A model generated the notes under the pieces. That model saw nothing but the letters and a program-made list of their open reading frames with translations. It made no database searches and was not told the DNA's origin. This document shows positions 1-8,278 of a stretch of 18,933 bases of DNA, piece after piece. Within the stretch, counting starts at the first letter, position 1; every line of letters starts with the position of its first letter. The translations under genes were made by a program, and so were the position numbers. The stretch is from RUG11894 sp964344335 (lineage in GTDB: Bacteria > Bacillota > Clostridia > Peptostreptococcales > Anaerovoracaceae): assembly GCA_964344335.1 (NCBI GenBank), contig CAYFMW010000025.1, positions 1 through 18,933 on the forward strand. The letters are read 5' to 3'.

Positions 1-1026
1 CGCGCTTGCGACGGCCGCGTTGAGGTCGTCCTTATTATCTTCAACGTACTTGCAGACCAGCCTCAAGGGGCCCGGCGTTGAGCTGCCAATGCCGTATATC
101 TCCCAATCGAGACTCATGTTATAGGCGCAGTAATACAGGAAATCCAGCAGACCCGGAACCACGGCCTCCGCACCTTCATTATACAGGAATTCTTCGAGGT
201 GGTTATTCCCCAGAGCCGCGTATTTGACATAGATTTCTCCCACTACTCCGACCTTGACGGGTTCCTCCTCGCTCCTCTCGATAGTCGCAAAATCCTTGAC
301 AATCTCGTGCATATTGCGCTTTACCTCGCGGTAAGGCACGAACTTCTTTCTCAGGTGAGCCGCGCAGACTCCGAGCCACTTTTCGACCATGGCGTCGGTT
401 TGGCCCTTGTTTATCTCCCGCACGCGGCACTGATTGCGCAGGGTCATCAGCAGATCCCCGTAGAGGCAGCTGTACATCATTCCCGGAAGCATGGGAAGGC
501 TCAACTTAAAGCCCGGGTGCTTCTCGAGACCCGCAAAGTTTATAGTAACCACCGGCACCTGAGGAAAGCCTGCGCGCTCCAGCGCCTTCCGGATAAGCGA
601 AACATAGTTGGATGCCCTGCATCCGCCGCCCGTCTGCATATATATGAGCGCAACCTTGTCGACATCGTACTTTCCGCTCTGCAGCGCATCTATGAACTGT
701 CCGATTACGCATATGGCGGGATAGCAGGCATCGTTGTGCACATACTTGACCCCGCAGTCCACGGCGCTGCGCCCCTCGTTTTCCAGCATCTCGCACTTAT
801 AGCCGGCCTTTCTGAATATCTCCAGAAAGAGCCTGAAGTGCAGCGGCAGCATGGTCGGAACGAGTATGGTGTACTCCTCCTTCATCTGCTTTGTAAATAT
901 TACCCTGTTATCTGGGGTCTCGATTTCGGGACCGGGAACAATCTTCCCGATTTCGCAGCTGTCGCAATTCAAGTTCTCGCATCCCTCCGAGCCTAATAAC
1001 TCGCAGCTGTCACAATTATTTTTCAT
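1..1026 (-). CDS. 2-hydroxyacyl-CoA dehydratase-like protein, separate C-terminal part of the activase-dehydratase family (partial, runs off the window)
   Basis: The minus-strand frame is open from an ATG at 1026 to the window edge (342 codons, no stop). Its protein resembles the C-terminal third of the large acyl-CoA dehydratase activase-related proteins (COG3581-like). Landmarks are YTILVPTMLPLHF near residue 53, VKYVHNDACYPA near 95, QTGGGCRASNY near 131 and GLEKHPGFKLSLPM near 163. Homologues usually carry this as the end of one chain of about 1400 aa that begins with the activase encoded just upstream. Here it is a separate gene: it starts 11 nt before the activase stop, with GGAGG six bases before the ATG, so translation is probably coupled. 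The N-terminus is cysteine-rich, with Cys 5, 8, 16, 21 and 24 and the motif CDSCE twice, which could hold a metal or Fe-S cluster (inference). The exact substrate is unknown; the family relates to radical dehydration or reduction of CoA esters. Confidence 0.85.
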   Translation of the reverse strand, partial: MKNNCDSCELLGSEGCENLNCDSCEIGKIVPGPEIETPDNRVIFTKQMKEEYTILVPTMLPLHFRLFLEIFRKAGYKCEMLENEGRSAVDCGVKYVHNDACYPAICVIGQFIDALQSGKYDVDKVALIYMQTGGGCRASNYVSLIRKALERAGFPQVPVVTINFAGLEKHPGFKLSLPMLPGMMYSCLYGDLLMTLRNQCRVREINKGQTDAMVEKWLGVCAAHLRKKFVPYREVKRNMHEIVKDFATIERSEEEPVKVGVVGEIYVKYAALGNNHLEEFLYNEGAEAVVPGLLDFLYYCAYNMSLDWEIYGIGSSTPGPLRLVCKYVEDNKDDLNAAVASA

Positions 1027-4006
1027 CTCTGTCCTCCAGGGCGCCTATCAGGCTTCGCAGCCTTATCTTCGCGGCGCCAAGGTTATTAATTTCGTCTATC
1101 TTTATCTGTGTGTAGAGCTTGCCGTATCTTTCGAGTATGCTCCTAACCTCGTCGCTGGTTATCGCATCCAGTCCGCAGCCGAAGGACACCAGCTGCACCA
1201 GTTGACAATCCTCGTGCATTCCGACATACTTGGCCGCGTTGTAGAGCCTCGAATGGTATATCCACTGATTGAGCACATTCACCTTCTGGGGGCTCACGAG
1301 TCCCGCGACGCAGTCCTCGGAGACAACCGCAAAGCCCAGCGATTCTATAAGCTGGTCCATGCCCTGGCATATCCCGCTGTCGACATGGTAAGGCCTTCCC
1401 GCAAGGACGATTATCCTAATTCCGTTTCGGCGCGCATAAGAAAGCGTCCTCTTGCCCTCGGCCTTGATGTCCTTTATCCAGGTATCGCGCGCCTCAAAAC
1501 CGGCCCGTACGGCTCCTTCGACCGCATGCAGGCTGAAATGTCCGAATGCATCGCTCAGGCACTCCTGAAGCTGTCTTGCGAGTTGGCGCGGGTTGTTCAC
1601 AGTCAGATACGGATACAGGAACTTCGTCTTTTCCCTAAGATCGGCCATATTGCCGTTGAGCACCTCGCTGTAGTACGCGACAACCGGGCAGTTGTAGTGG
1701 TTGTCCGCATGCAGATTATCGTTAAAATTATAAGTCAGGCAGGGATAGAATATCGCATCCACACCCTTCTCCAGCAGCATCTCCACATGCCCGTGCATAA
1801 GCTTTGCCGGATAGCAGGCCGTGTCCGAAGGTATGGTGTACTGGCCCTTCGCATATATATTCTTGTTCGAAAAGCCGGTCATCTCCACGCGAAAACCGAG
1901 CCTTCTGAAAATCGTATGCCAGAGGGGCGCAAGTTCAAATACGCCCATCGACATGGGTATGCCTATGCTCAAAGCGCCCTCGCCCTTGTCCGCGCGAAGT
2001 TTAAGCAGCTTCTTCCTCTTGTATCGGTAGAGATTTGGGATTTTGCTGCGCTCCGGGCTCTTGCCCAATGCGATGAGCCCCCCTCTTTCACACTTGTGAC
2101 CGGACACGAACTTCTCGCTTCCGAAGAATGTGCTTATGGTTATCGGGCAGTGATTTGTGCAACCGCTGCAGACCTTGCTCTCCGAAACATGAGAGAAGTT
2201 TTCGAGCTCCTTCGCATCCGTTATCGAAGAACGCTCGCGCTTCATCTTCTTTGCGTGCAGGGCGGCGCCGAAGGCGCCCATCAGGCCTGCAATCTGCGGA
2301 CGGGTTACGCTTGCGCCCAGTTCCCTTTCGAAGGAGCGAAGCACGGCATCGTTGAGGAAGGTTCCGCCCTGAACGACGATGTTCTTGCCCAGCTGCTGCG
2401 CGCTCTGAACTCGCAGGACTTTGTAGAGCGCGTTCTTAACGATAGACATCGAAAGACCCGCCGAGATATCCGTTATATCCGCGCCGTCCTTTTGCGCCTG
2501 CTTTACTAAGCTGTTCATGAAGACCGTGCAGCGGCTGCCCAGGTCGACGGGGTCCTTGGCAAAAAGCCCGAGCTTTGCAAATTCGGCAATCGGGTAGCCC
2601 AAGGCCACCGCGAATGTCTCTATAAAGCTCCCGCAGCCCGAGCTGCAGGCCTCGTTAAGTATTATCGAATCTATGCTGTCGTTTCTTATCGAAAGGCACT
2701 TCATGTCCTGCCCGCCGATGTCCATTATAAAGTCGACATCGGGGTTAAAGAACTTCGCAGCGCGGTAGTGAGCCATGGTCTCCACGAGGCTCCCGTCCAG
2801 CCTGAAAGCCTTGAGTATCAGTTCCTCTCCGTATCCGGTAACAGCGGAACCCGCTATCTTAACATCCGGATTGATGCGATATATTTCGCAGAGCTGCTCC
2901 CTTACGACATCCACGGGATTTCCCTTGTTATTTCCGTAGTAGGAAAAGAGAATCCGGCCATCGTCGTCGATCAGAACCAGTTTCGTCGTCGTGCTGCCGC
3001 AGTCTATGCCGAGATAGCAGCGTTCGGCGAATCCTTCCAAGCTAGCTTCGGGAACACTGCTTTGATGATCCTCAAGGAACTGCCTGTACTCCTCCTCGCT
3101 CTCGAACAGAGGATCGGCATGAGCGGCCTTTTCGGCCGATTCGCTCGCATTTGTGAGCGCTCCGAGCCAGTCCTCGTAAGTGAAGATTTCTTCCTGGCCC
3201 GCGCCGTAAAAGGCGGCTCCAAGAGCTACCGAGAATCTGCCGTATTCGGGGAATACCGCATTTTTGGGGCTGAGCTTTAAGGTCTGCGCAAATGCTCTCC
3301 GCAGTCCCTCACAGTAATAGAGAGGACCGCCGAGAAATACTACTTTTCCTTCTATTCTCCTACCCTGAGCGAGGCCCGCGATCGTCTGCTCCACCACGGC
3401 CTGATACACCGAGGCCGCTATGTCCTCCTTTGCGGCGCCCTGATTGAGCAGAGGCTGAATATCGGACTTTGCAAAGACCCCGCAGCGGCTCGCGATCGGA
3501 TAGACCCTCTCGCTTCGAAGGGCCAGCTCGTCCAGTTCGTCGATGCTCAGATCGAGCAGCGTGGCCATCTGGTCTATAAATGCGCCCGTTCCGCCCGCGC
3601 AGCTTCCGTTCATGCGCTCGTCCATGCCCCCGCCGAAGAAGATCATCTTGGCGTCTTCACCTCCGAGCTCTATTACGACATCCGTACCGGGCTCGAGAAT
3701 ATCGACCACCCTGCCGGTAGCGAATACCTCCTGAACGAAGGGCAGATTCGCAGCCTTCGCAAGACCCAGCCCCGCGCTTCCCGAAACGGCGGCACGAAAA
3801 GGCCTGCTCGCTATATATTCTTCGGCGGCCTTGAGCAATTCCAAGGCCTTTAGGCGCACCTGCGAAAAATGCCTCTCGTAGCGCCCGAAGACTATTTCTC
3901 CCTTGTCGATTACGATTATTTTGGCCGTCGTCGAGCCTATATCCATGCCGAGGAGCAAATCCCCGGCGCTTTTTGAAAACTCTTTGAGTCTAATTTTCCA
4001 ATCCAT
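1016..4006 (-). CDS. CoA-substrate-specific enzyme activase, BcrA/BadF/BcrD/HgdC type, two activase domains plus DUF2229-like region
   Basis: 996 aa. Family role: ATP-driven reductase with an ASKHA fold that passes a low-potential electron from a [4Fe-4S] cluster to a 2-hydroxyacyl-CoA dehydratase or benzoyl-CoA reductase-like partner. Activase domain 1 (about 15-270) shows MDIGSTTAK at 21-29, GSCAGGTGAFID at 134-145 and SRCGVFAKSD at 173-182; Cys136 and Cys175 match the cluster ligands. Domain 2 (about 330-585) repeats these as GIDCGSTTTK, EACSSGCGSF (Cys454, Cys458) and SRCTVF (Cys493). A cysteine-rich segment follows (Cys613, 616, 620, 639), then a DUF2229-like region (about 678-990) with IPSDTACYPAKLMHGH and GRPYHVDSGICQG. 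The chain stops where homologues continue into a further domain, which here is the overlapping next gene. The ATG at 4006 has no strong ribosome binding site; Met21, immediately before the nucleotide-binding motif, is a less likely start. Substrate and pathway cannot be told from the window. Confidence 0.92.
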   Translation of the reverse strand: MDWKIRLKEFSKSAGDLLLGMDIGSTTAKIIVIDKGEIVFGRYERHFSQVRLKALELLKAAEEYIASRPFRAAVSGSAGLGLAKAANLPFVQEVFATGRVVDILEPGTDVVIELGGEDAKMIFFGGGMDERMNGSCAGGTGAFIDQMATLLDLSIDELDELALRSERVYPIASRCGVFAKSDIQPLLNQGAAKEDIAASVYQAVVEQTIAGLAQGRRIEGKVVFLGGPLYYCEGLRRAFAQTLKLSPKNAVFPEYGRFSVALGAAFYGAGQEEIFTYEDWLGALTNASESAEKAAHADPLFESEEEYRQFLEDHQSSVPEASLEGFAERCYLGIDCGSTTTKLVLIDDDGRILFSYYGNNKGNPVDVVREQLCEIYRINPDVKIAGSAVTGYGEELILKAFRLDGSLVETMAHYRAAKFFNPDVDFIMDIGGQDMKCLSIRNDSIDSIILNEACSSGCGSFIETFAVALGYPIAEFAKLGLFAKDPVDLGSRCTVFMNSLVKQAQKDGADITDISAGLSMSIVKNALYKVLRVQSAQQLGKNIVVQGGTFLNDAVLRSFERELGASVTRPQIAGLMGAFGAALHAKKMKRERSSITDAKELENFSHVSESKVCSGCTNHCPITISTFFGSEKFVSGHKCERGGLIALGKSPERSKIPNLYRYKRKKLLKLRADKGEGALSIGIPMSMGVFELAPLWHTIFRRLGFRVEMTGFSNKNIYAKGQYTIPSDTACYPAKLMHGHVEMLLEKGVDAIFYPCLTYNFNDNLHADNHYNCPVVAYYSEVLNGNMADLREKTKFLYPYLTVNNPRQLARQLQECLSDAFGHFSLHAVEGAVRAGFEARDTWIKDIKAEGKRTLSYARRNGIRIIVLAGRPYHVDSGICQGMDQLIESLGFAVVSEDCVAGLVSPQKVNVLNQWIYHSRLYNAAKYVGMHEDCQLVQLVSFGCGLDAITSDEVRSILERYGKLYTQIKIDEINNLGAAKIRLRSLIGALEDRDEK

Positions 4007-4015
4007 AGCTTTAAA

Positions 4016-4039
4016 CTTTATGCAGAACTTTGCATAAAG
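4016..4039 (-). promoter_or_regulatory. 9-bp perfect inverted repeat in the activase 5' untranslated region
   Basis: CTTTATGCA (4016-4024) and TGCATAAAG (4031-4039) are perfect inverted repeats around a 6-nt spacer. The repeat ends 9 nt before the activase ATG and lies downstream of the extended -10 at 4069-4077. It could be a repressor operator, or an RNA hairpin that limits access to the start codon, which lacks a clear Shine-Dalgarno sequence. There is no U tract, so it is not an intrinsic terminator. Confidence 0.5.
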
Positions 4040-4068
4040 CTCCCTTTTATATTTGATAAACAGAAGAA

Positions 4069-4077
4069 ATTATAACA
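4069..4077 (-). promoter_or_regulatory. Extended -10 promoter element of the activase operon
   Basis: On the minus strand this reads TGTTATAAT, a perfect extended -10 (TGn followed by TATAAT), about 63 nt before the activase ATG. No good -35 is visible at the usual distance (ACACAA), which extended -10 promoters tolerate. The element overlaps one arm of the nested palindrome at 4072-4100, so a protein bound there would block it. Confidence 0.5.
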
Positions 4078-4100
4078 CATTACGGTAATGATTGTGTTAT
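4072..4100. promoter_or_regulatory. Nested palindrome, candidate operator between divergent genes
   Basis: Outer arms ATAACACA (4072-4079) and TGTGTTAT (4093-4100) are perfect inverted repeats. An inner palindrome CATTAC-G-GTAATG lies at 4078-4090. The site overlaps the minus-strand extended -10 and lies 45 nt upstream of the plus-strand gene at 4146, so one regulator could control both directions. The regulator is not identifiable. Confidence 0.45.
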
Positions 4101-4145
4101 CATTAATTTAAGTTTGAGTAAAACCCTCAGGGAGGTTGAGATTTA

Positions 4146-4925
4146 ATGGGCAGAAGCGAAGGCGGCGGGAGCGGCGATAGCAAGTCCGGCAAGCGCGGCC
4201 CTCAGATAAGCATCGGCTGCTTCTATTCCTTTTTGCTCGCAGTCGTAATTTTAGTTGTGGCTGCAGTGGTTCTGGGCGGAATATGGGCCGCCTTATACGG
4301 AGACCACAGAGAAGACAGCAAGCCCGCGGTGAGCCTTTCCACAAAGAACAGAAATCCCCTGCCCGAAGGCTCAGTAAAAGTCGATGCGGGCTACTACAGG
4401 GACGAGCTGGGCTGGATAAACAACGAGAAGGAGCTCCTGCGCGGGATGGAGAGCTTCTACGAGAAGACCGGCGTTATGCCCTATCTATATCTCACCGACA
4501 GCATAGACGGCGAGACCAATCCGCCACTGAACGCCTTCAATAACTTTGCAAGCGACAGCTACAACTCCCTGTTTGCGGACAAAAACGGCGATATCGATCA
4601 GGCCCACATTCTGGTAATCTTTCAGCAAAACGACGAAGGAGTGTATAGGAGTTATTATGTTGCGGGGGTTCAAGCCAAGGCGGTAATCGACGACGAGGCC
4701 GGCGATATCCTGCTCGACTATCTGGATTTCTATTACAGCGATCAAAGCCTCGACGGGACGGAATTTCTTGCCAAGGCCTTCGAGGATGCAGGCAACGATA
4801 TAATGAATGTGACCCGCCCGAACTGGTACTACCCCACCATCAACGCAGCTGTACTTATAGTCGTCGTGTCAATTATCGGCCTCGTTGCCGTCATTGTAAA
4901 GAAGCGAAGGGAGAAAGCTAAATAA
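4146..4925 (+). CDS. Membrane protein with TPM-like extracytoplasmic domain
   Basis: 259 aa. A glycine/serine-rich, positively charged cytoplasmic N-terminus is followed by a first membrane segment at about 24-46, an extracytoplasmic region at about 50-228, a second membrane segment at about 231-252 and a basic tail KKRREKAK. The middle region resembles TPM domains (YgcG/TerQ type): an ELLRGMESFYEKTGVMPYLYLT opening helix and strand, a hydrophobic strand AHILVIFQ at 153-160, then YYVAGVQAKAVIDDEAGDILLDYL. TPM proteins are linked to membrane-associated processes, including photosystem repair and envelope maintenance; no specific function can be given here. GGAGGT at 4131-4136, nine bases before the ATG, supports the start. 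It lies 48 nt upstream of trkA on the same strand, and no terminator is seen in the gap, so co-transcription with the potassium-uptake genes is possible. The TPM assignment rests on pattern resemblance only. Confidence 0.8.
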   Translation: MGRSEGGGSGDSKSGKRGPQISIGCFYSFLLAVVILVVAAVVLGGIWAALYGDHREDSKPAVSLSTKNRNPLPEGSVKVDAGYYRDELGWINNEKELLRGMESFYEKTGVMPYLYLTDSIDGETNPPLNAFNNFASDSYNSLFADKNGDIDQAHILVIFQQNDEGVYRSYYVAGVQAKAVIDDEAGDILLDYLDFYYSDQSLDGTEFLAKAFEDAGNDIMNVTRPNWYYPTINAAVLIVVVSIIGLVAVIVKKRREKAK

Positions 4926-4973
4926 AACAGTTCGGATTTTCTTTTTTAATAATTTGAAGGTAGTGGAGATATT

Positions 4974-5838
4974 ATGCATATTGTTATTGTCGGCGGCGGC
5001 AAGTTGGGTCAGGAGCTCTGTTACGACCTTAATCAGGACGGCCATGAAATAATGCTCATAGACACCGACAGCGGACTGGTCGGCAAATTGGTTGAAGAAC
5101 TTGATATAAAAGGCATTGTGGGTTCCGGGACTGACATTGAAGTGTTAAAGCAGGCCGATATTTCCAATTGCCACGCATTTATTGCCGTAACAGATAACGA
5201 TGAAGTAAACCTGATATCGGCACACATAGCCTATACTTTGGGGGCATCCTATCGAATTGTGCGCGCGAGCTCTTAAACTGGCGGCTTCTTTCCCGGACAG
5301 CGAAGTTGTTCTGGGCGACGGGTCGGAACCTTCGTTTCTATTGGAGCAGAGATTGGCGAGCCATGATGTCGCAATCGGGCTCACCGACTCCGACGAAGAA
5401 AACTTAATCTTCTCCCTTTTCTCGCACTCATTGGGAGTAAGAAAAAACATAACCAAAGTCAACCGCACATCCCTCATTAAGCTCCTCCATGCCGATAATC
5501 TGGATGCGATTATTTCCCCTCGCATCTCCATCTCGGACGCCATAATTCGAAGGGTCCGTTCATTGGATCATCAAAACAGATATCATCTGCAGGGATATGC
5601 TCGTTTAAGCACTTCGAAAGGTTCGGAAGTCCTTGAATTTATAGTCTCTAAAGACGACAAGGCCTGCAATCAGCAAATTATGAAATTGCCGATCGACGAG
5701 CGCGTCTTAATCGGTCTTATCATCCGCAACGAAAATAAAATAATTCCTAAAGGCTCCGACTACCTCATGGAAAACGATGCCGTAATCGTTGTAAGCGTTA
5801 ATAAGCGCGTGCGGGCGCTCGATGAGATATTAAAATGA
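4974..5838 (+). pseudogene. trkA: trkA, K+ uptake regulatory subunit, with internal deletion and frameshift
   Basis: TrkA is the cytoplasmic NAD(H)/nucleotide-binding gating subunit of TrkH-type K+ transporters; intact proteins are about 450 aa with two RCK and two TrkA_C domains. The first reading frame (4974-5276) encodes the first part of RCK1: MHIVIVGGGKLGQE with the Rossmann GGGKLG, IDTD, and AFIAVTDNDEVN. It ends RIVRASS-stop. From about 5260 another frame continues with the second half of RCK2 (LAASFPDSEVVLGDG, IGLTDSDEENLI) and the final TrkA_C domain (FIVSKDDKACNQQI to LDEILK) up to a stop at 5836-5838. Roughly 160 codons are missing between them: the end of RCK1, the first TrkA_C and the start of RCK2. 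The frame also changes at the GC-rich junction near 5258-5270. The gene overlaps trkH by 4 nt, as expected of an intact trkAH operon. Either the gene is disrupted or the assembly collapsed the two RCK repeats. The 3' frame could in principle start at TTG 5257. Confidence 0.85.
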
Positions 5839-7286
5839 TGAATCGTCAATATGTTTTTTATATCCTCGGAAAGCTCATCAAGGTGCTGGGAGTTTTGCTA
5901 ATAGTTCCGGTGCTGGTGGGATTGATTTACAGAAATAGTGTTACGGTTTTACTTTCCTTCGTGGCAGCCATTCTGATTTGCGAGCTCGCCGGGTGGCTCA
6001 TGAGCCGCGAGGAGCCCGATAACAAAGACTTCTACGCTCACGAGGGCCTTGTACTGGCCGCTTTTGCATGGCTCATTTTACCCGTTTTCGGAGCTATACC
6101 ATTTCTGATGAGCGGTGCAATCCCGAACCCTATCGACGCATATTTCGAATCGGTCTCCGGCTTTACGACGACGGGTGCAAGCGTGCTGAGTTCTACGATG
6201 CATGCGCTGCCCGAGTCGCTTCTGTTCTGGCGATCGTTCACATTGCTGATCGGCGGCATGGGAATGCTGGTGTTTATCATACATATAATCCCCAACTTCG
6301 GCGCCAAGAGTGTCTACATAATGCGGGCGGAACTTCCGGGTCCGGTCTTCGGAAAAGTTGAATCCAGGGTAAGCAGCTCGATTAAAATCCTGTATTTTAT
6401 TTATTTGTCTATGACTCTGATTCTGGCGTTTCTTATATATCTGGGAGGCGTTCCTATTTTCGAATCCCTGCTCCTTTCGATGGGAGCAGCCGCTACCGGG
6501 GGATTCAATATTCATCCTGACTCTATCGGGTTTTACAACAGTACTTACTTGGAAATACTGCTATCCGTGGCGATGTTCATCTTCGGTATGAGCTTCGATT
6601 TCTTTTATTTAATCTTTGTCGGCAAGTTGAAGCAAGTCCTCAAAAGCGAGGAATTAAAGTGGTATGTAAGCATTGTAATTATAAGCACTATACTCATTAC
6701 CATTAATATTTTTCCGGTCTACGGGAATCTTTCCGCTGCGCTTAAAGATGCTTTCTTCAGCGTCAGCTCTATAAGCTCGACGACGGCTTATACGAATGTG
6801 GAATTTGATTTATGGCCGACTTCCAGCTACATAATTCTGCTGTTTTTAATGTTTGTGGGAGGTATGTCCGGATCGACGGCATCCGGACTGAAAGTCGTTC
6901 GCATCTCGGTATTTATTAAGTCTATAAAGCAAGAAATACGGCGGATGATATCGCCGCAAAGAGTTTTGCCGATTACATACGACAACAAGCAATTGGAAAC
7001 GCCGATTTTAAGATCGATAAACTTTTATCTGGCAAGTTATATGGGCGTGTTCTTTATCATTTTACTCCTGGTGAGTTTTGATACCCAGTCGTTCAGTTGG
7101 GCATTTAACGCCGCTATTTCGTCGCTGAGCAATATCGGCGTGAGCCTGAATTTGCTCGGGCCCGGAGGTGAATATGCCGCCTTATCCGGCTTTTCGAAGA
7201 TTCTGCTGAGCATAGCGATGGTTATGGGGCGTCTCGAAATCTATCCGGTGCTTATATTGCTGTCGAGGAGCACCTGGAAAAAGTGA
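5835..7286 (+). CDS. trkH: TrkH/KtrB-type potassium transporter membrane subunit
   Basis: 483 aa polytopic membrane protein, four M1-P-M2 repeats lining a K+ pore. Filter motifs: P1 GFTTTGAS (Gly114), P2 AATGGFN (Gly222), P3 SSTTAYTN (Ala318 where homologues have Gly) and P4 LSNIGVS (Gly435). The intramembrane-loop region GGMSGSTASGLKVVR (342-356) with its conserved Lys, and the DLWP after P3, confirm the family. Length matches the usual 480-490 aa. The ATG overlaps the end of trkA (ATGATGA), so it is translationally coupled. Its stop lies 14 bp from the stop of the convergent DUF4430 gene. The Gly-to-Ala change in P3 and the NIGVS rather than NxGPG in P4 are unusual and may alter selectivity or gating. 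The partner trkA is damaged as assembled. Confidence 0.93.
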   Translation: MMNRQYVFYILGKLIKVLGVLLIVPVLVGLIYRNSVTVLLSFVAAILICELAGWLMSREEPDNKDFYAHEGLVLAAFAWLILPVFGAIPFLMSGAIPNPIDAYFESVSGFTTTGASVLSSTMHALPESLLFWRSFTLLIGGMGMLVFIIHIIPNFGAKSVYIMRAELPGPVFGKVESRVSSSIKILYFIYLSMTLILAFLIYLGGVPIFESLLLSMGAAATGGFNIHPDSIGFYNSTYLEILLSVAMFIFGMSFDFFYLIFVGKLKQVLKSEELKWYVSIVIISTILITINIFPVYGNLSAALKDAFFSVSSISSTTAYTNVEFDLWPTSSYIILLFLMFVGGMSGSTASGLKVVRISVFIKSIKQEIRRMISPQRVLPITYDNKQLETPILRSINFYLASYMGVFFIILLLVSFDTQSFSWAFNAAISSLSNIGVSLNLLGPGGEYAALSGFSKILLSIAMVMGRLEIYPVLILLSRSTWKK

Positions 7287-7300
7287 GAGAATTCACACGG

Positions 7301-8278
7301 TTACTCCCCTATCGCATAACCTCCGCCGACATCGTAACCCAGATTGCAGGTATAGACCCAGCAGATTACATCTCCGTCCTTCAGCTGATAGCGCGAAGAT
7401 CCGTAGTTCGGAAACCAATCATTTACCTTGTACCTCCAGCCCGAAAGCTCTCCGCAGTCGAATTCGTAGAGATTGTTTATGCTCTCTATGTAGGCGCTGT
7501 TGTATATGGGGGTATTCTCGAACTCCATGTGAATCCCCTTCTGCTTGCAAGTGCGCCACAGGACATTGAATACGCTCTCACCCTCGTAAAATGTAACGGT
7601 GGTCTCGGGAAGTATCCATCCGTCTTCGGGAACGAGCTCCACCTTCTCCGGATCCAACCAACTTATATTATCGTTTATCGTGGAGCAGGATATCGAAATT
7701 GTGCAGCTGTACTCGGCGAGTCCGACCTCGACATCCTGAGGTTCTGCCGGCACGGGTTTTCCCTCCGGCACCGGATCCGTAAGATATTTATCCTTGCCCG
7801 TTATGGAGTCTATATTCATCCCCTGCTCTTCGGAATACTCTACCGAGCCCTGCTCGACTCCGGGCGAGGATTCTCCGCCGGCAAGCTCCTTCGCAAGAGC
7901 TATCTTTTCCTCGGCACTGAGCCCGCCCTCAAGTCCGCCGGGCCTTGATTCTATCCCTTCGGTCGCAGAGGGATTGTCCGCATCCGATGAAGCCCCGGGA
8001 AGTTCACTGCCCGCTGCGGGTACACTTCCGGGCTCTGAGCCCCCTTCGTTAGCAGCAGCATTACCCTGCGATTCCGAACCCGGAGTTACGGTACTGCCGC
8101 CCTGATTCGCATCGGGAGCTCCATCGGGGCTTTGAGTGATGGAAGTTGCCGGTTTTTGCACCTTCCAACCCTGCAGCCCCGGCGCGCCGCCGCCGTACCA
8201 AAAGGCGGCGGCGAGCAGGGCCACCACACACACAACTGCAATAATTTTTCCTTTATGTTTTTTCCAAAACATATACAA
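7301..8278 (-). CDS. Membrane-anchored DUF4430 (transcobalamin C-terminal-like) protein
   Basis: 325 aa. A short basic N-terminus and a hydrophobic segment at about 11-28 give an uncleaved membrane anchor or signal; no lipobox is seen. Residues about 45-180 are a disordered Pro/Gly/Ser/Glu-rich linker. Residues about 188-313 form a DUF4430 domain: TVTFYEGESVFNVLWRTCKQKGI, SAYIESINNLYEFDCGELSGWRYKVNDWFPNYG and YQLKDGDVICWVYTCNLG. DUF4430 is related to the C-terminal beta domain of transcobalamin and intrinsic factor, a cobalamin-contacting fold, although many members have no proven ligand. The gene lies 133 nt downstream of the SLH gene on the same strand, with no terminator seen between them, so the cobalamin riboswitch at 9521-9690 probably controls both. 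AGGATGG lies just upstream of the ATG; Met3 is an alternative start. A surface cobalamin-binding role is inferred from fold plus riboswitch and is not shown directly. Confidence 0.88.
   Translation of the reverse strand: MYMFWKKHKGKIIAVVCVVALLAAAFWYGGGAPGLQGWKVQKPATSITQSPDGAPDANQGGSTVTPGSESQGNAAANEGGSEPGSVPAAGSELPGASSDADNPSATEGIESRPGGLEGGLSAEEKIALAKELAGGESSPGVEQGSVEYSEEQGMNIDSITGKDKYLTDPVPEGKPVPAEPQDVEVGLAEYSCTISISCSTINDNISWLDPEKVELVPEDGWILPETTVTFYEGESVFNVLWRTCKQKGIHMEFENTPIYNSAYIESINNLYEFDCGELSGWRYKVNDWFPNYGSSRYQLKDGDVICWVYTCNLGYDVGGGYAIGE

Noticed and set aside
199..996. Plus-strand open frame of 265 codons
   Set aside because: Antisense to the dehydratase-like gene, which is open to the window edge and shows family motifs.
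851..2509. Long plus-strand open frame (552 codons)
   Set aside because: Antisense to the activase and to the start of the downstream gene. Its protein has no recognisable domains, while the minus strand encodes clear family motifs throughout. Strong codon bias explains the openness.
4926..4973. Terminator between the TPM-like gene and trkA (T-rich stretch)
   Set aside because: T tract without a preceding hairpin.
7283..7948. Plus-strand open frame of 221 codons after trkH
   Set aside because: Antisense to the DUF4430 gene; no domain, no ribosome binding site.
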